Assembly: GCF_014204415.1 (NCBI RefSeq)
Contig: NZ_JACHLE010000001.1
Location: forward strand, 1,240,001 to 1,304,000
Direction of reading: 5' to 3'
Length of the DNA: 64,000 nucleotides
From: Chryseobacterium defluvii
GTDB taxonomy: Bacteria > Bacteroidota > Bacteroidia > Flavobacteriales > Weeksellaceae
In this document: piece after piece, positions 54,301 to 61,691 of the stretch
Layout of the letters: each line of letters starts with the position of its first letter
Numbering within the stretch: the stretch's first letter is position 1
Position numbers and translations under genes: made by a program
The notes under the pieces: generated by a model
What the model saw: the letters and a program-made list of their open reading frames with translations, nothing else
What the model was told of the DNA's origin: nothing
The model's database searches: none

Positions 54301-57300
54301 TCGGTGGTATGATTTAAAAGAGAACTACCTGACTGGTTATAAATATTAAATATATTATTGCCCAGCTGTAATTTGAGTGCTTCATAGGCAAGCCTGTCTT
54401 TATTGGTATCACAGAAAATTAAGATATTTAATTTTTCCTGATCATCAATAACACCTGCTGTAGGATCTCCGTGATAGAAAGGTATCGGGTCATTTCCGTT
54501 AATAAGATTATGATCTATAGTATATTCTTTTAATATACCATTGGATATTTCTACAATTCTTTTATCCAGAAAAACACCTTTTTTCTTGATCACGTACATG
54601 AATCTGCCAGGTACGGAAGGGCTAAAACTGAAGTTCTTATTAATAGATATTGAATACTCATCATTACCTGACGATAGATTATTCAAAGTAGAAATATCAA
54701 ATTTATCTTTCAGGTCTCTGATATGGTAAGACGGATACTGGGCAACACCATAGTGCCTGTGAGATGCATTAGGATAACCTTCTACCACGATATCATTCCA
54801 CTCAATCTCTTTATTGATGTGGGAGTCGGTTTCCACTAAAAATTTTAAATGCCAGGATTCACTCGGGTCATTAAGAGCTGGAACAGAATAATTAATATCC
54901 ACCGGTGAAACCGTTACAGACTGTCCGGGAGACGGGCCAACAATTTCTTCATAAATGGTATTGATAGTCGTCTGTTGGTTCTGCGCCACACTGGTGTCTT
55001 CTTTAATGAGAACGATAGAATATTTCACTCTGTCAGATAGAGTGTGTATTGTGAATTCCGGAATGGTAATGCGGATATTAGCAGGTTCTGTAAATTTAAA
55101 TGATTTCGTCAGGTTATTTAAAAAGAACTTGTCGTCATAATCTGTTTTATTGGGCATATAACCATCCTGTTCTTCAATAAATTTGTCAGGTAATTGATTT
55201 CCTCCATTATCAGTATAGACAACTATAGGATTGGTATTTACGATATAGTTAGTCCCTGATTTTTTGTGTAATCTGAAATATACTTTTTCACCGGACTTTA
55301 CATAAATTCTGGAAGAGTTTGATACGCCCAGAGGTGTTCCCGGATAACTGTTATATTGACGTATCGTAACATTTTGACTGGCCGTGCTATTGAGCTCCCT
55401 TAGGTATAAACGACAATTTTTTGAAACATCATTCGGGTTTTTGATCTCTATGGAATAGACTGCTTTAGCAAAATTATCCTGCCCTGGCTCAATCGCTATA
55501 TCATCCGAAATTTCTATAAACCCGTTTTTTGGAGCAATCCAAACCTTAACCACATCATTTTTAGGCTTAACGGGGTCAATGTCATCAGGATCTTCAGGTT
55601 CTGTATAAGGCTGAGGGTCATTATCCGTTATGACCATGTTTTCAGTTAAATCACTGGTAATAACCATTTCCTGCATAGTTCCGTTTTTTCGGTTAAACCA
55701 GACTTTATCATCTTTAATGACATCCGGTAATCCGTCAGAATTGGCATCCATCATATAAATGGGAGTTTCATTTTCACTCTCGGAATTGATATATGAAAAA
55801 TCGAATCCTATTTTAAACCAATTGAAAACAACGCTTCCCCCCAGATTCCATGTGGTACCCTTTGAGTGGGAAAAATTACTGTTTAGATTTCCTACTGACT
55901 GTTGTGCACTGTTAAATACCAACTGCCCATTGTTGTCTATACTTCCGGGAATCAGCTTGATACCATTATCCCCATTTCTTTTACGGTACAAAATATCTGC
56001 TATTCCATCTCCATTGAAGTCTACCAACTCCTGCCCTCTTTTCATTCGGGGATAAGAAGCACCGCCAAAAAGAGACAGCATAAAGTTTTTTACTCCTCCC
56101 AATTGAGGCCTGAATAACGCCAAACCTCCTCCTGTTCTTAAAGACCATCCCCATTCAAAATTATTGTCTGCACTTATTTTGGAAGGGGTGGTGATGGAAC
56201 TTACCACATCGGAGAAAGCGTCAGTACCCGGAGTTGCTATATTGGTAGCGGTTCCGAAGACCGTACCGTTGTCATAGTATTCAAAATTATAGTCAAAAGC
56301 TGCGCCATCGGTGCGTAGATTAATTACCTTCAGCTTCATTCTGCTCAGAAGGCTTTTCTGAAATATTCCGGTAGTGTAGGTAAAATTGTAAGACCGTATG
56401 TTTTGCTGCTGATTACCTCCGTTCTTAAAATCAACATCTATTTTTGTGAGTAAAAATGGTTCAATTCTTTTAAGGATGCCTTTGGTGTTAATCTGCTTAT
56501 CGGATCTTTTCGTATCATTAAAAAATGTTACAATATAAGGTCCTTTCTGGCCATTTCTTCCCGTATAGTAAATTTTGTCTATATGAAATATCCATCCGGC
56601 ATTAAGATTCTGATCATCTCCTGTAAAGTTATTGATTGACTGGTTCTTATATTCGTAAATGATATTATTCCCGTGAGCATCTTCTGTCTTCCATATTCCC
56701 CATTGAATGATGTTTCCATTATAATTTCTCAGCACAGCATTTTGAACAAGCGTTGACTGGTCGCCACCGTAATAGGTTTTTGTTCCATTGGTAGAGGTTA
56801 CCACCCATCTGTAATCTGTCGGGCTTGTTCCAAATCTCTCTATCTTAGTGAAATCGTGGCCTTTTCTTAGATAAAAGGTTTTCCCTCCTGAGCCGTTTCT
56901 TGCCTGTCGGGAAGTATCAAATGTACCGTTGGGGTTAACTTTGTTATGCCTGTGAGGAAGGTACCCGTCAGGATACACTAACATTTCGCCATCGAATGAA
57001 TAGAGTTCAGTTTCCTGACCTGCCGTAAAAGTCGGGGTTCCCCACCGCGTATCAACAGATATGGATGATAAGCCTGCGATATTCCAGCCTTCTCCCATCC
57101 AGCCATTTCCACCGTCACTACTATATGTAACAGATAATGACGGCCGCATACCGGAGGTACCGGCAGGCAGCATCAATGGATAATTGATATTGGCATCTCC
57201 CGTCTGGCTTGCTGTCGGAGCCTGCATCAGGGGGGCACCTACAGGATTAGCTGCTTTCAGACCGCTGATCGTTGTTGGCGTAAATGAATTCAGCTGTGGT

Positions 57301-58658
57301 GATTCCGGGACAGAAATAACCCCATTGATATAATCTCCGTCACCATCTCCTTCAAATGTTACCGTCTTATTTTTCTCATCTACAACCGTTGCTTCGGTAA
57401 CTTTCCATTTTTTTCTGCTATAATCAAAAGAAAAGACCTTTATCTCCTTTGGGGAAAAAAGACCTAATTTTTTCTCGTCATACGGAATGGTAATTTTTAC
57501 TTTCTTGTTAAGTTTTCCTGATTTAAGGGACAGCCTGTACCCTGAGTTATTTAAAGTAATATTTTTAAGGCCTCCGGATACAGCCGGAATATCTTTTTCC
57601 CTCAGTTTTAAAATCTCAATGTAAGCGGATTCTGATGTTTCCTTTTCTATTTTCAAATTCGAATCTTCATATGGTACATCCAATTCTTTGTCATTTGAAA
57701 TGCTTATCCCTTTTGAATTGAAATAATTATTATCTGAAACTTTAAATGATTTCGTATCTGCAGGAATTTTGTATAACTGAGTAATTCCATTGGCTATAAC
57801 TGAAAAGCTTCCGGTAAGCTTATCTTTTTCCGATAACCTGATCACTCTCTCAAACTCTCCATTTTTAGTGTTAACGTAATTACTGTTAATATTAAGATCT
57901 GCTGATGAATTGCTGAATCCTTTTACATATAGCTGATCACCTGAAAGAACAGAGTTAACAATTAAATCTTTAGATGTATTTCTGTTTTTTTCAAAAACAA
58001 TTTTCAGATTTTTTATTTTGTATTTTACGCCTGTAGAAGGTGATGTAAATAAGATGGTATTAATACCGTTTTTAATAAGTTCAGAGCTTAGTGCTTCTTT
58101 TTGATGACTCCACTCTGCCTGGGGTACAATAACCTCACCACCCATCGCCAGGTTATGATTAATTGACCTTGGAACGGACTGATGTGATGCCAGGCCATAC
58201 AGATCATATTCTAAATAAGCATTGGTATTTTCCTTATTAAAGTCAGTGATATCAATGGTAAAGAAATTATCTGAAATTTTGTCCTCTTCCTGATCTGAAA
58301 ATATTCCCACTGTTCCTTCTTTTTCTTTAGCAGAATAAGAATTCATTACATCCGAAGTCTCTTCTTCAGAATTGAGTTTCATATCAGGTCCATGATTTAA
58401 ATTTAAATCATCAGAGACTGATGAATGTACATTTAAATTTTTTATATCGGATTGATCTTCAGATATAATTTTATTTGAATGAGCAGCCAGCTGATCGATA
58501 TCTTTTTTATCCGTCAGCCTGCTCATCAGGTCTTTTTTCCATTCTCTGACTTTATATCTGTCTTCTTTGGTAAAGCTGGCAAAAATAAAAATGCAGACAA
58601 AAAACAATGAATGAAGAAGAAACTTTCTTCTCAGTTTAATTTTTGATGTAATTCTCAT
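48369..58658 (-). CDS. Giant SpvB/FG-GAP/Rhs polymorphic toxin with caspase-like C-terminal domain
   Basis: About 3,430 residues; the ATG at 58658 is preferred over an upstream TTG. Order: signal/TM (FLLHSLFFVCIFIFASF), novel N-terminal region (about 30-450), SpvB-like segment (about 460-800: GLKAANPVGAP, LMLPAGTSGMRPSLSVTYSS, GWMGEGWNIAGL), six FG-GAP-type calcium motifs (DFNGDGIADI near 885, DANSDGLPDV, DVNGDNYPDM, DINGDGLPDK, DVNGDGLVDI, DVNGDGLPDL to about 1990), Rhs/YD repeats (about 2320-3000) and the core tip (YYYGARYYNPKASIWYGVDPLAEKY, near 3160). The variable tip (about 3225 on) shows WIIYND, ITSFYYLGHA and GTWINCTGGCRT, a His-then-Cys pattern of caspase-fold peptidases. Secreted toxin; the route is unproved. 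Confidence 0.9.
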   Translation of the reverse strand: MRITSKIKLRRKFLLHSLFFVCIFIFASFTKEDRYKVREWKKDLMSRLTDKKDIDQLAAHSNKIISEDQSDIKNLNVHSSVSDDLNLNHGPDMKLNSEEETSDVMNSYSAKEKEGTVGIFSDQEEDKISDNFFTIDITDFNKENTNAYLEYDLYGLASHQSVPRSINHNLAMGGEVIVPQAEWSHQKEALSSELIKNGINTILFTSPSTGVKYKIKNLKIVFEKNRNTSKDLIVNSVLSGDQLYVKGFSNSSADLNINSNYVNTKNGEFERVIRLSEKDKLTGSFSVIANGITQLYKIPADTKSFKVSDNNYFNSKGISISNDKELDVPYEDSNLKIEKETSESAYIEILKLREKDIPAVSGGLKNITLNNSGYRLSLKSGKLNKKVKITIPYDEKKLGLFSPKEIKVFSFDYSRKKWKVTEATVVDEKNKTVTFEGDGDGDYINGVISVPESPQLNSFTPTTISGLKAANPVGAPLMQAPTASQTGDANINYPLMLPAGTSGMRPSLSVTYSSDGGNGWMGEGWNIAGLSSISVDTRWGTPTFTAGQETELYSFDGEMLVYPDGYLPHRHNKVNPNGTFDTSRQARNGSGGKTFYLRKGHDFTKIERFGTSPTDYRWVVTSTNGTKTYYGGDQSTLVQNAVLRNYNGNIIQWGIWKTEDAHGNNIIYEYKNQSINNFTGDDQNLNAGWIFHIDKIYYTGRNGQKGPYIVTFFNDTKRSDKQINTKGILKRIEPFLLTKIDVDFKNGGNQQQNIRSYNFTYTTGIFQKSLLSRMKLKVINLRTDGAAFDYNFEYYDNGTVFGTATNIATPGTDAFSDVVSSITTPSKISADNNFEWGWSLRTGGGLALFRPQLGGVKNFMLSLFGGASYPRMKRGQELVDFNGDGIADILYRKRNGDNGIKLIPGSIDNNGQLVFNSAQQSVGNLNSNFSHSKGTTWNLGGSVVFNWFKIGFDFSYINSESENETPIYMMDANSDGLPDVIKDDKVWFNRKNGTMQEMVITSDLTENMVITDNDPQPYTEPEDPDDIDPVKPKNDVVKVWIAPKNGFIEISDDIAIEPGQDNFAKAVYSIEIKNPNDVSKNCRLYLRELNSTASQNVTIRQYNSYPGTPLGVSNSSRIYVKSGEKVYFRLHKKSGTNYIVNTNPIVVYTDNGGNQLPDKFIEEQDGYMPNKTDYDDKFFLNNLTKSFKFTEPANIRITIPEFTIHTLSDRVKYSIVLIKEDTSVAQNQQTTINTIYEEIVGPSPGQSVTVSPVDINYSVPALNDPSESWHLKFLVETDSHINKEIEWNDIVVEGYPNASHRHYGVAQYPSYHIRDLKDKFDISTLNNLSSGNDEYSISINKNFSFSPSVPGRFMYVIKKKGVFLDKRIVEISNGILKEYTIDHNLINGNDPIPFYHGDPTAGVIDDQEKLNILIFCDTNKDRLAYEALKLQLGNNIFNIYNQSGSSLLNHTTETSINTGEYNGVSAVYHNWGQFLYNEAKDIVPAAGSTNQQPPLIPGCDPRKENDCISVPTGPGGSSTAPAYTTNPNTPKDQYGALINDATLENPFQFNLNFPACAGITNSQQYGECVGDQLANEFQNNYANNQVFGAASPFTPLNPYKTDKIREHKWINQIFHEQYSKIGSFKDDETPTSPFIDSDTDEDDIEVANNPNTRMFAISKKQKSKSKTKNAGIGIGLSFTNSTSELRNIGNIQTQDFFDVNGDNYPDMLYRTQSQQTSILGGLKGAQSGIEGTDKVITRTDDFMNTKSAAFGPSGSKSVGRQTNNSDTNATGDTSVSWSMSVGTSNYPNSYNKTTEYWMDINGDGLPDKIEGNNYKLNFGTGLVNGGIPGSTGSFAGFEEPVSKPVHSSSFGIGGGINSVIDAVQGVELGIAISGGIGGGSSTATSKRSFLDVNGDGLVDIVQVDENTGQTNVKYNLGNRFANPVSLNASLAEETKTHSGYASLNGGYYINIPCIVIFGIPILYVKPFGADLSANVGLSVSEINKGLRDVNGDGLPDLVINTNNGLRIHYSQIGKTNKLKRVSYAESYGGDTPKNLGAAFIINYGSSKPSYNDPQAKLVMSEVIIPNPDAFSGTYTSSTTDKDVIARFEYENSRYDRREREKYGFGKVKTYEMYDNSTIYRTTVQNFYNQNYFIRGLLKSVESYVGAGTSNLLSASTNSYKLYQFNPSVSELIEVPAAQFETYDVGGTEGRRMGRVLMSGITKTIYESGGSVSTQGQLFYNNRGQLTKYQYTSPSNSYNSVISYHVNLNNNILNVPRMITVYPGVTATNPLRKRATEITNFNTGDISKVKVWLTSGEIAETDITYDPFGNIKTVKYPPNEFMERSELQYFYDPMGKYVIQVKDPIFNLSSYATYDPLKDTVLESTDITGNKMEYEHDGYGRPLRIVSPNDWQVHPYTINYDYFNTPVTLSNGNKLHLFTAKTLHLDPYHPGNDIETISFADVTGKVIQVKKDIEIDDEEKMLVSGRVINDNLGRAVVQYHPVFENKDAAINNKLTLTLAQHHTSASYDYKDRTVSTIDEDGNSVDNKFLIENNMFKTATSQMQNASAQINTEILTNAEGKTVETRNYLPGQVLNTFYSYNQIGEITNIYDPEGLETSFTYDMGGRRISQIHPDRGEASYTYSKAGQLTHILNTNLNNNGGVPIHYKYSYNRLTNINLPDIPSGANPANVSYTYGTSGNNTGRVVEKYDGTGVSYYEYGKMGELINELRYIYGFYMPNLKFDTSYEYDNWNRIRTIVYPDNEVVRYEYDLGGNLKKIFNDGGYEYVKSIKYDHYEQRTNIAFGNDTSSSFTYEPGKRRLQNHLLNDANNTTLLNGTYSYDYVSNITSIENTSPTTNTGFGGKYTFNYQYDALNRLMSSSGNAEPERKDGLPPTLIPGITSMYHTNMQYNMSSGIDTKEQHHEQDGIVNTNNTYLNKYVYIPKTHMVERIIDVASGNVEHFKYDGNGNTIHQMTPQTGLTSFYWDEQDRLRAIHTPEIGSFQYYVYDDKGERTIKANLKNDSELYQNGEMVDNGLMFDNFKVYPNPYAVYTSDGILTKHYFAGAQRIASNLKDVGNIFNNRQAASAGGKESADPKNKQSAAETDFKNYLSKAGYNSSEIEKEFAKAPAPMGGVYYLHGDHLGTATYVTNEMAEPTQFFLNLPFGETMVEQQEPTAYVNPYKFNAKELDSETGLYYYGARYYNPKASIWYGVDPLAEKYPSWSPYVYTFNNPINYIDPDGKEGIVISGQPGGHKNKEHFLANGLDRARRALDKRHNTSEKVTWIIYNDGSSKNGHSAKMLKSYKEKAQKLGINFKVVNSVDQIEDYINTKGTGKNDARDKDQITSFYYLGHAIPGTLNPGYPNKEEALDPEDLRDKAFSSGTWINCTGGCRTDVDKSWIWDDSVVDKFQEKVDEKSTVNGSSVRTQYDGGVRTDEELVKENKGKVVTVKGTKK
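49087..49259. repeat. Rhs-tip homology block, main copy
   Basis: Counterpart of 47582-47754 inside the giant Rhs gene. Confidence 0.9.
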
Positions 58659-58674
58659 GTTAGAAGGAAATAAT

Positions 58675-60054
58675 TTATTCAACAATCACTTTGAAGGCCT
58701 TGATTAGTTTTTTATTTTGAGTAAGGGTTACCAGATAGATACCCTGCATGTTAAACTTGCTCTGATAAGTAACGGAAGTGGAAGAAACTTTTTCGGATGA
58801 AATGATTCTTCCTCCACCGTCATATATGGAAATTTCCAGATCGTCTGTTGCCGGGAATTTTACGGTAACGTAGTTATTCATTTTAACTGGGTTCGGATAT
58901 AGCATATATTGAAGGTCTGATGATGCATCTCCGGGTCCTTTTGTGTATATAGGGTTTTGTCCCGCAGAATTGTTATTGGATTCCTTATCTCCCGCAATAT
59001 TGGTAGCAAATGTAAAAACAGCAGATTCCTTTTCTTCAGGAAACTCTATACCTGAATATTCTATAACATTTTCTTTAGCTTTTCCTTCAATTTTTTGAAA
59101 GGAACCATCATCATTTTTAATAAGTATCCAGTAATTTAAACGTAAATCCTCAGGATTCATTAATCGTTTATCTATTTGAAGCACATACCCTTTTTTAGGA
59201 ATAGCCTTGCCTATGAAATTGATTTCCCAGTTTCGTTTTAAAATTCTCAGATCTTTTTTTTCTTCAAAGCTGAGGTCATTATTATCATCTGACCAGATGG
59301 CAAAAGTATTATCATCCAAAGGAGACATATTCTCAAAGTTGGTTCTCGAAATTTTTTCCCGGCCAATGGTCATTATTTTATCTTCCTGGTTTCTGGATTG
59401 CTTTTGATAGAGTTCATTGGCATCGTCTCTGCCTATTCCTGTCGGCCTGTTCTTAAACTCTTTATGTTTCTGAGGATCCCAGATAACGTCACCCTTGCTG
59501 TTGAAATATTTTATCCCTTCCAATGAAATCCCATATTTTATGGAGAGATAGGAATGTATTCTTTCCAGATCTGTTTTTTTTATTTTTTGAGGGATGAAAA
59601 GGGCTTCGTATGCATTCTTGTCTTCCAGCTGTATAGAAAGAATATCTTTAGTAATATTTGAATTGGGTTTATAACTCAGGTAAGAGAAAATACTTGGTTT
59701 ATGTTTGAGCTCAACAGGTTTACCGTTTTCATTTTTCCTGAAGGAATTGTTATTGAGCTCTGCAATTACATCTTTATTGTACCAGATATTCTCCGTCTCT
59801 TCAGAATGATGTACCACAATTAAGGATTGGGCATTTTTTTTATCATACTTGATAGGCTGGCTAAAATGCTCCCGAATATTACAATTGAAGTTAAGCAATG
59901 TCTCATCAGCACATTTTTTTAGGTCTCTTGAAGTTTCCGGCGCTGCTTTTTCCCAAATTTTATCTTGTTGAATGTTTATTTGGGCATTAATGCCGGGTAT
60001 GCCCATGAAAAATATCGTACTATAGCATACTTTAAAAACTGATTTAAATGTCAT
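58675..60054 (-). CDS. T9SS type A sorting-domain protein, partner of the Rhs gene
   Basis: 459 residues with signal peptide (ending INAQI). N-terminal half (about 90-330) is the adhesin-associated module with FIPQKIKKTDLERIHSYLSIKYGISL, GRDDANELYQKQSRNQEDKIMTIG and FAIWSDDNNDLSF, common in T9SS cargo. The C-terminal domain (about 385-459) has YMLYPNPVKMNNYVTVKF, ISIYDGGGRIISSEKV and NMQGIYLVTLTQNKKLIKAFKVIVE, the type A sorting signal recognised by the T9SS. It ends 16 bp before the giant toxin ATG, so they form an operon; it may help surface display of the Rhs protein (inference). Confidence 0.88.
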   Translation of the reverse strand: MTFKSVFKVCYSTIFFMGIPGINAQINIQQDKIWEKAAPETSRDLKKCADETLLNFNCNIREHFSQPIKYDKKNAQSLIVVHHSEETENIWYNKDVIAELNNNSFRKNENGKPVELKHKPSIFSYLSYKPNSNITKDILSIQLEDKNAYEALFIPQKIKKTDLERIHSYLSIKYGISLEGIKYFNSKGDVIWDPQKHKEFKNRPTGIGRDDANELYQKQSRNQEDKIMTIGREKISRTNFENMSPLDDNTFAIWSDDNNDLSFEEKKDLRILKRNWEINFIGKAIPKKGYVLQIDKRLMNPEDLRLNYWILIKNDDGSFQKIEGKAKENVIEYSGIEFPEEKESAVFTFATNIAGDKESNNNSAGQNPIYTKGPGDASSDLQYMLYPNPVKMNNYVTVKFPATDDLEISIYDGGGRIISSEKVSSTSVTYQSKFNMQGIYLVTLTQNKKLIKAFKVIVE

Positions 60055-60550
60055 GATTAATGTTTTTAGTTTTGTGCCTTATTGTCCAAAAATATAAACA
60101 TGATAAATCATTATACAAGAAAAAGTTATGCTTTTTTATAAAAATGAATGATTAAATAAGTGTGTAATTCATTGATTTTCAACGAATATTTATTTTCCAC
60201 CTCTATATGATGAGAAAAATTTATTCCTGTATGCTTTAAAGGACTTTTCTAGCCAATATATTCAGAAATTATCTCAACAATATATTTATAATATATCTTT
60301 TCATCGTTAAGAAGCTCAAATAAATGTTCCATCTTTTTCTCCTGAAGATAATGGTTAAAATCCTTCTCTAAATATTTATTGAAAAATGACAATCAATAAA
60401 TCACACTGGTTTACAAAACATTAAACAGATAAAACCGTTTCCTTTTCTATGATTATTTAACGAAAATTCGCTTCAGGTGTACTTAATAAAGAGATGCAAA
60501 AATTTATTGAAGGGTTGGAATAAGGCCGAAAAAAGCCTCGTTTAAGAATT
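60055..60550. other. Intergenic region with a small minus-strand remnant
   Basis: About 500 bp between the toxin locus and the restriction operon. On the minus strand 60392 to 60249 an open stretch reads LSFFNKYLEKDFNHYLQEKK, then MEHLFELLNDEKIYYKY and IVEIISEYIG, framed by stops and without a strong start. It may be the tail of a lost small gene. The rest shows nothing. Confidence 0.4.
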
Positions 60551-61351
60551 TTATTTTAATTCTTTTCGCAGAATTTTCACCATTTCATCCAATGAAACGG
60601 CATCATGAATTGCATTGGCCACCGGATAAACATATCCCCGGGAAGTTGGAATCTGTTTGAATTTGATCCCTCTTTCTGAACTTTTCCCATCTTTATATAA
60701 AAGGAGCTCTTCGTTGAATACTTCTATAAGTCTTTCTTTTTTAAAAATGTAGAATTTTTCAACTGTGCCGATCAGGAAAAATTTACAGTTGTCATTTTTC
60801 AGAATTCCGGAATCTATATACGTACCATTGAAGGCATTTGATTTTTCCTGATATTCAATATATACATTTCCGTACTTAGCGATAAGGGTATCGTTCTTTA
60901 TTTCTATACCTAATGCGTTCTCACCCAGATTGTACTGTCCTTCGGGGGTAAGATATGGCCCCAGATCCAGGCTGTAATACCCCTGAAGTAGGGCTGCAAT
61001 ATGATTTTCAAACAGGAATGAGTCCTGCAGTTTTTCTTTATAATAATCAGTTTTGGCCCGGTCGCTCCATAAGCTTACTTTAGGCTGATAAGCTGTTCCG
61101 AACTTTTCTTTAAAAGAATTGTATTGGTCTTTATTTTGGGTGAGCCAGTCTTCTATTTTTTCTTTTTGCGGACAGTTGCTGCCCACCCAATTATTATAGG
61201 ATTCAATGATCTTATCGGTGAGCTCAAATGCCGGATAATGGTCGATGGTCACTTTATCCATCGGCTTATTATCCAGCAAAATCTCATTGTAACAAAAGAT
61301 CAGGAGATATTCCTGAAAATCCTGACCATTCGTAAAGATCTTAAAGTCCAC
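60551..61351 (-). CDS. Hypothetical protein, candidate PD-(D/E)XK nuclease
   Basis: 266 residues, cytoplasmic. The central part has NLGENALGIEIKNDTLIAKYG, then NVYIEYQEKSNAF and YIDSGILKNDNCKFFLIG; this E-x-K, GN-YIE, SGI order resembles small nucleases of the PD-(D/E)XK fold (near residues 150-205). N-terminal residues 1-100 are helical and unassigned. It lies 11 bp after the winged-helix gene, in an operon with a restriction-type helicase, which supports a DNA-cleavage or defence role. Reading the fold from motifs is tentative. Confidence 0.6.
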   Translation of the reverse strand: MDFKIFTNGQDFQEYLLIFCYNEILLDNKPMDKVTIDHYPAFELTDKIIESYNNWVGSNCPQKEKIEDWLTQNKDQYNSFKEKFGTAYQPKVSLWSDRAKTDYYKEKLQDSFLFENHIAALLQGYYSLDLGPYLTPEGQYNLGENALGIEIKNDTLIAKYGNVYIEYQEKSNAFNGTYIDSGILKNDNCKFFLIGTVEKFYIFKKERLIEVFNEELLLYKDGKSSERGIKFKQIPTSRGYVYPVANAIHDAVSLDEMVKILRKELK

Positions 61352-61362
61352 AATGATGAAAA

Positions 61363-61668
61363 CTAAGGTTGATCAGGAACGAAACCATTAGCTACAAGCC
61401 AATCTGTTCCGGCAGGTAAAATTCTGAACCCGCCATCAACCTCTTCTGCAAGGCCTAACTTTACGAATGTCTTATGCGATTTTAAATTCCTGACGATCTG
61501 AGTATATTTTTCATCGTTTCTGTTTAACAAGGGTGCCAGATCCTGTCTGTCCAGGGTAAACTGACTGCTTATTTCATCTATTAAATCGGAAGTACTGATG
61601 TATCCTGTAGGTGAATTCAGCATTGCGATCAATGCAGGTACGATAAGCTGATTCTCTGATAATGCCAT
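61363..61668 (-). CDS. Small winged-helix protein (Mrr N-terminal type)
   Basis: 101 residues resembling the Mrr_N/winged-helix domain: NQLIVPALIAMLNSPTGYISTSDLIDEISSQF and LDRQDLAPLLNRNDEKYTQIVRNLKSHKTFVKLGLAE, with a wing-like end GGFRILPAGTDWL. In restriction systems this domain reads DNA methylation or sequence. It sits 23 bp after the helicase gene and 11 bp before the nuclease candidate, so all three probably act together. Confidence 0.72.
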   Translation of the reverse strand: MALSENQLIVPALIAMLNSPTGYISTSDLIDEISSQFTLDRQDLAPLLNRNDEKYTQIVRNLKSHKTFVKLGLAEEVDGGFRILPAGTDWLVANGFVPDQP

Positions 61669-61691
61669 AGTGATTGGTTTTTAAGTTTAAT

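Noticed and set aside
48369..58658. Insecticidal Tc toxin (TcdB/TcaC) component
   Set aside because: SpvB and FG-GAP parts are shared with Tc toxins, but no TcA or TcC partners are present and the tip is an exchangeable Rhs toxin with immunity, so it is better called polymorphic toxin.
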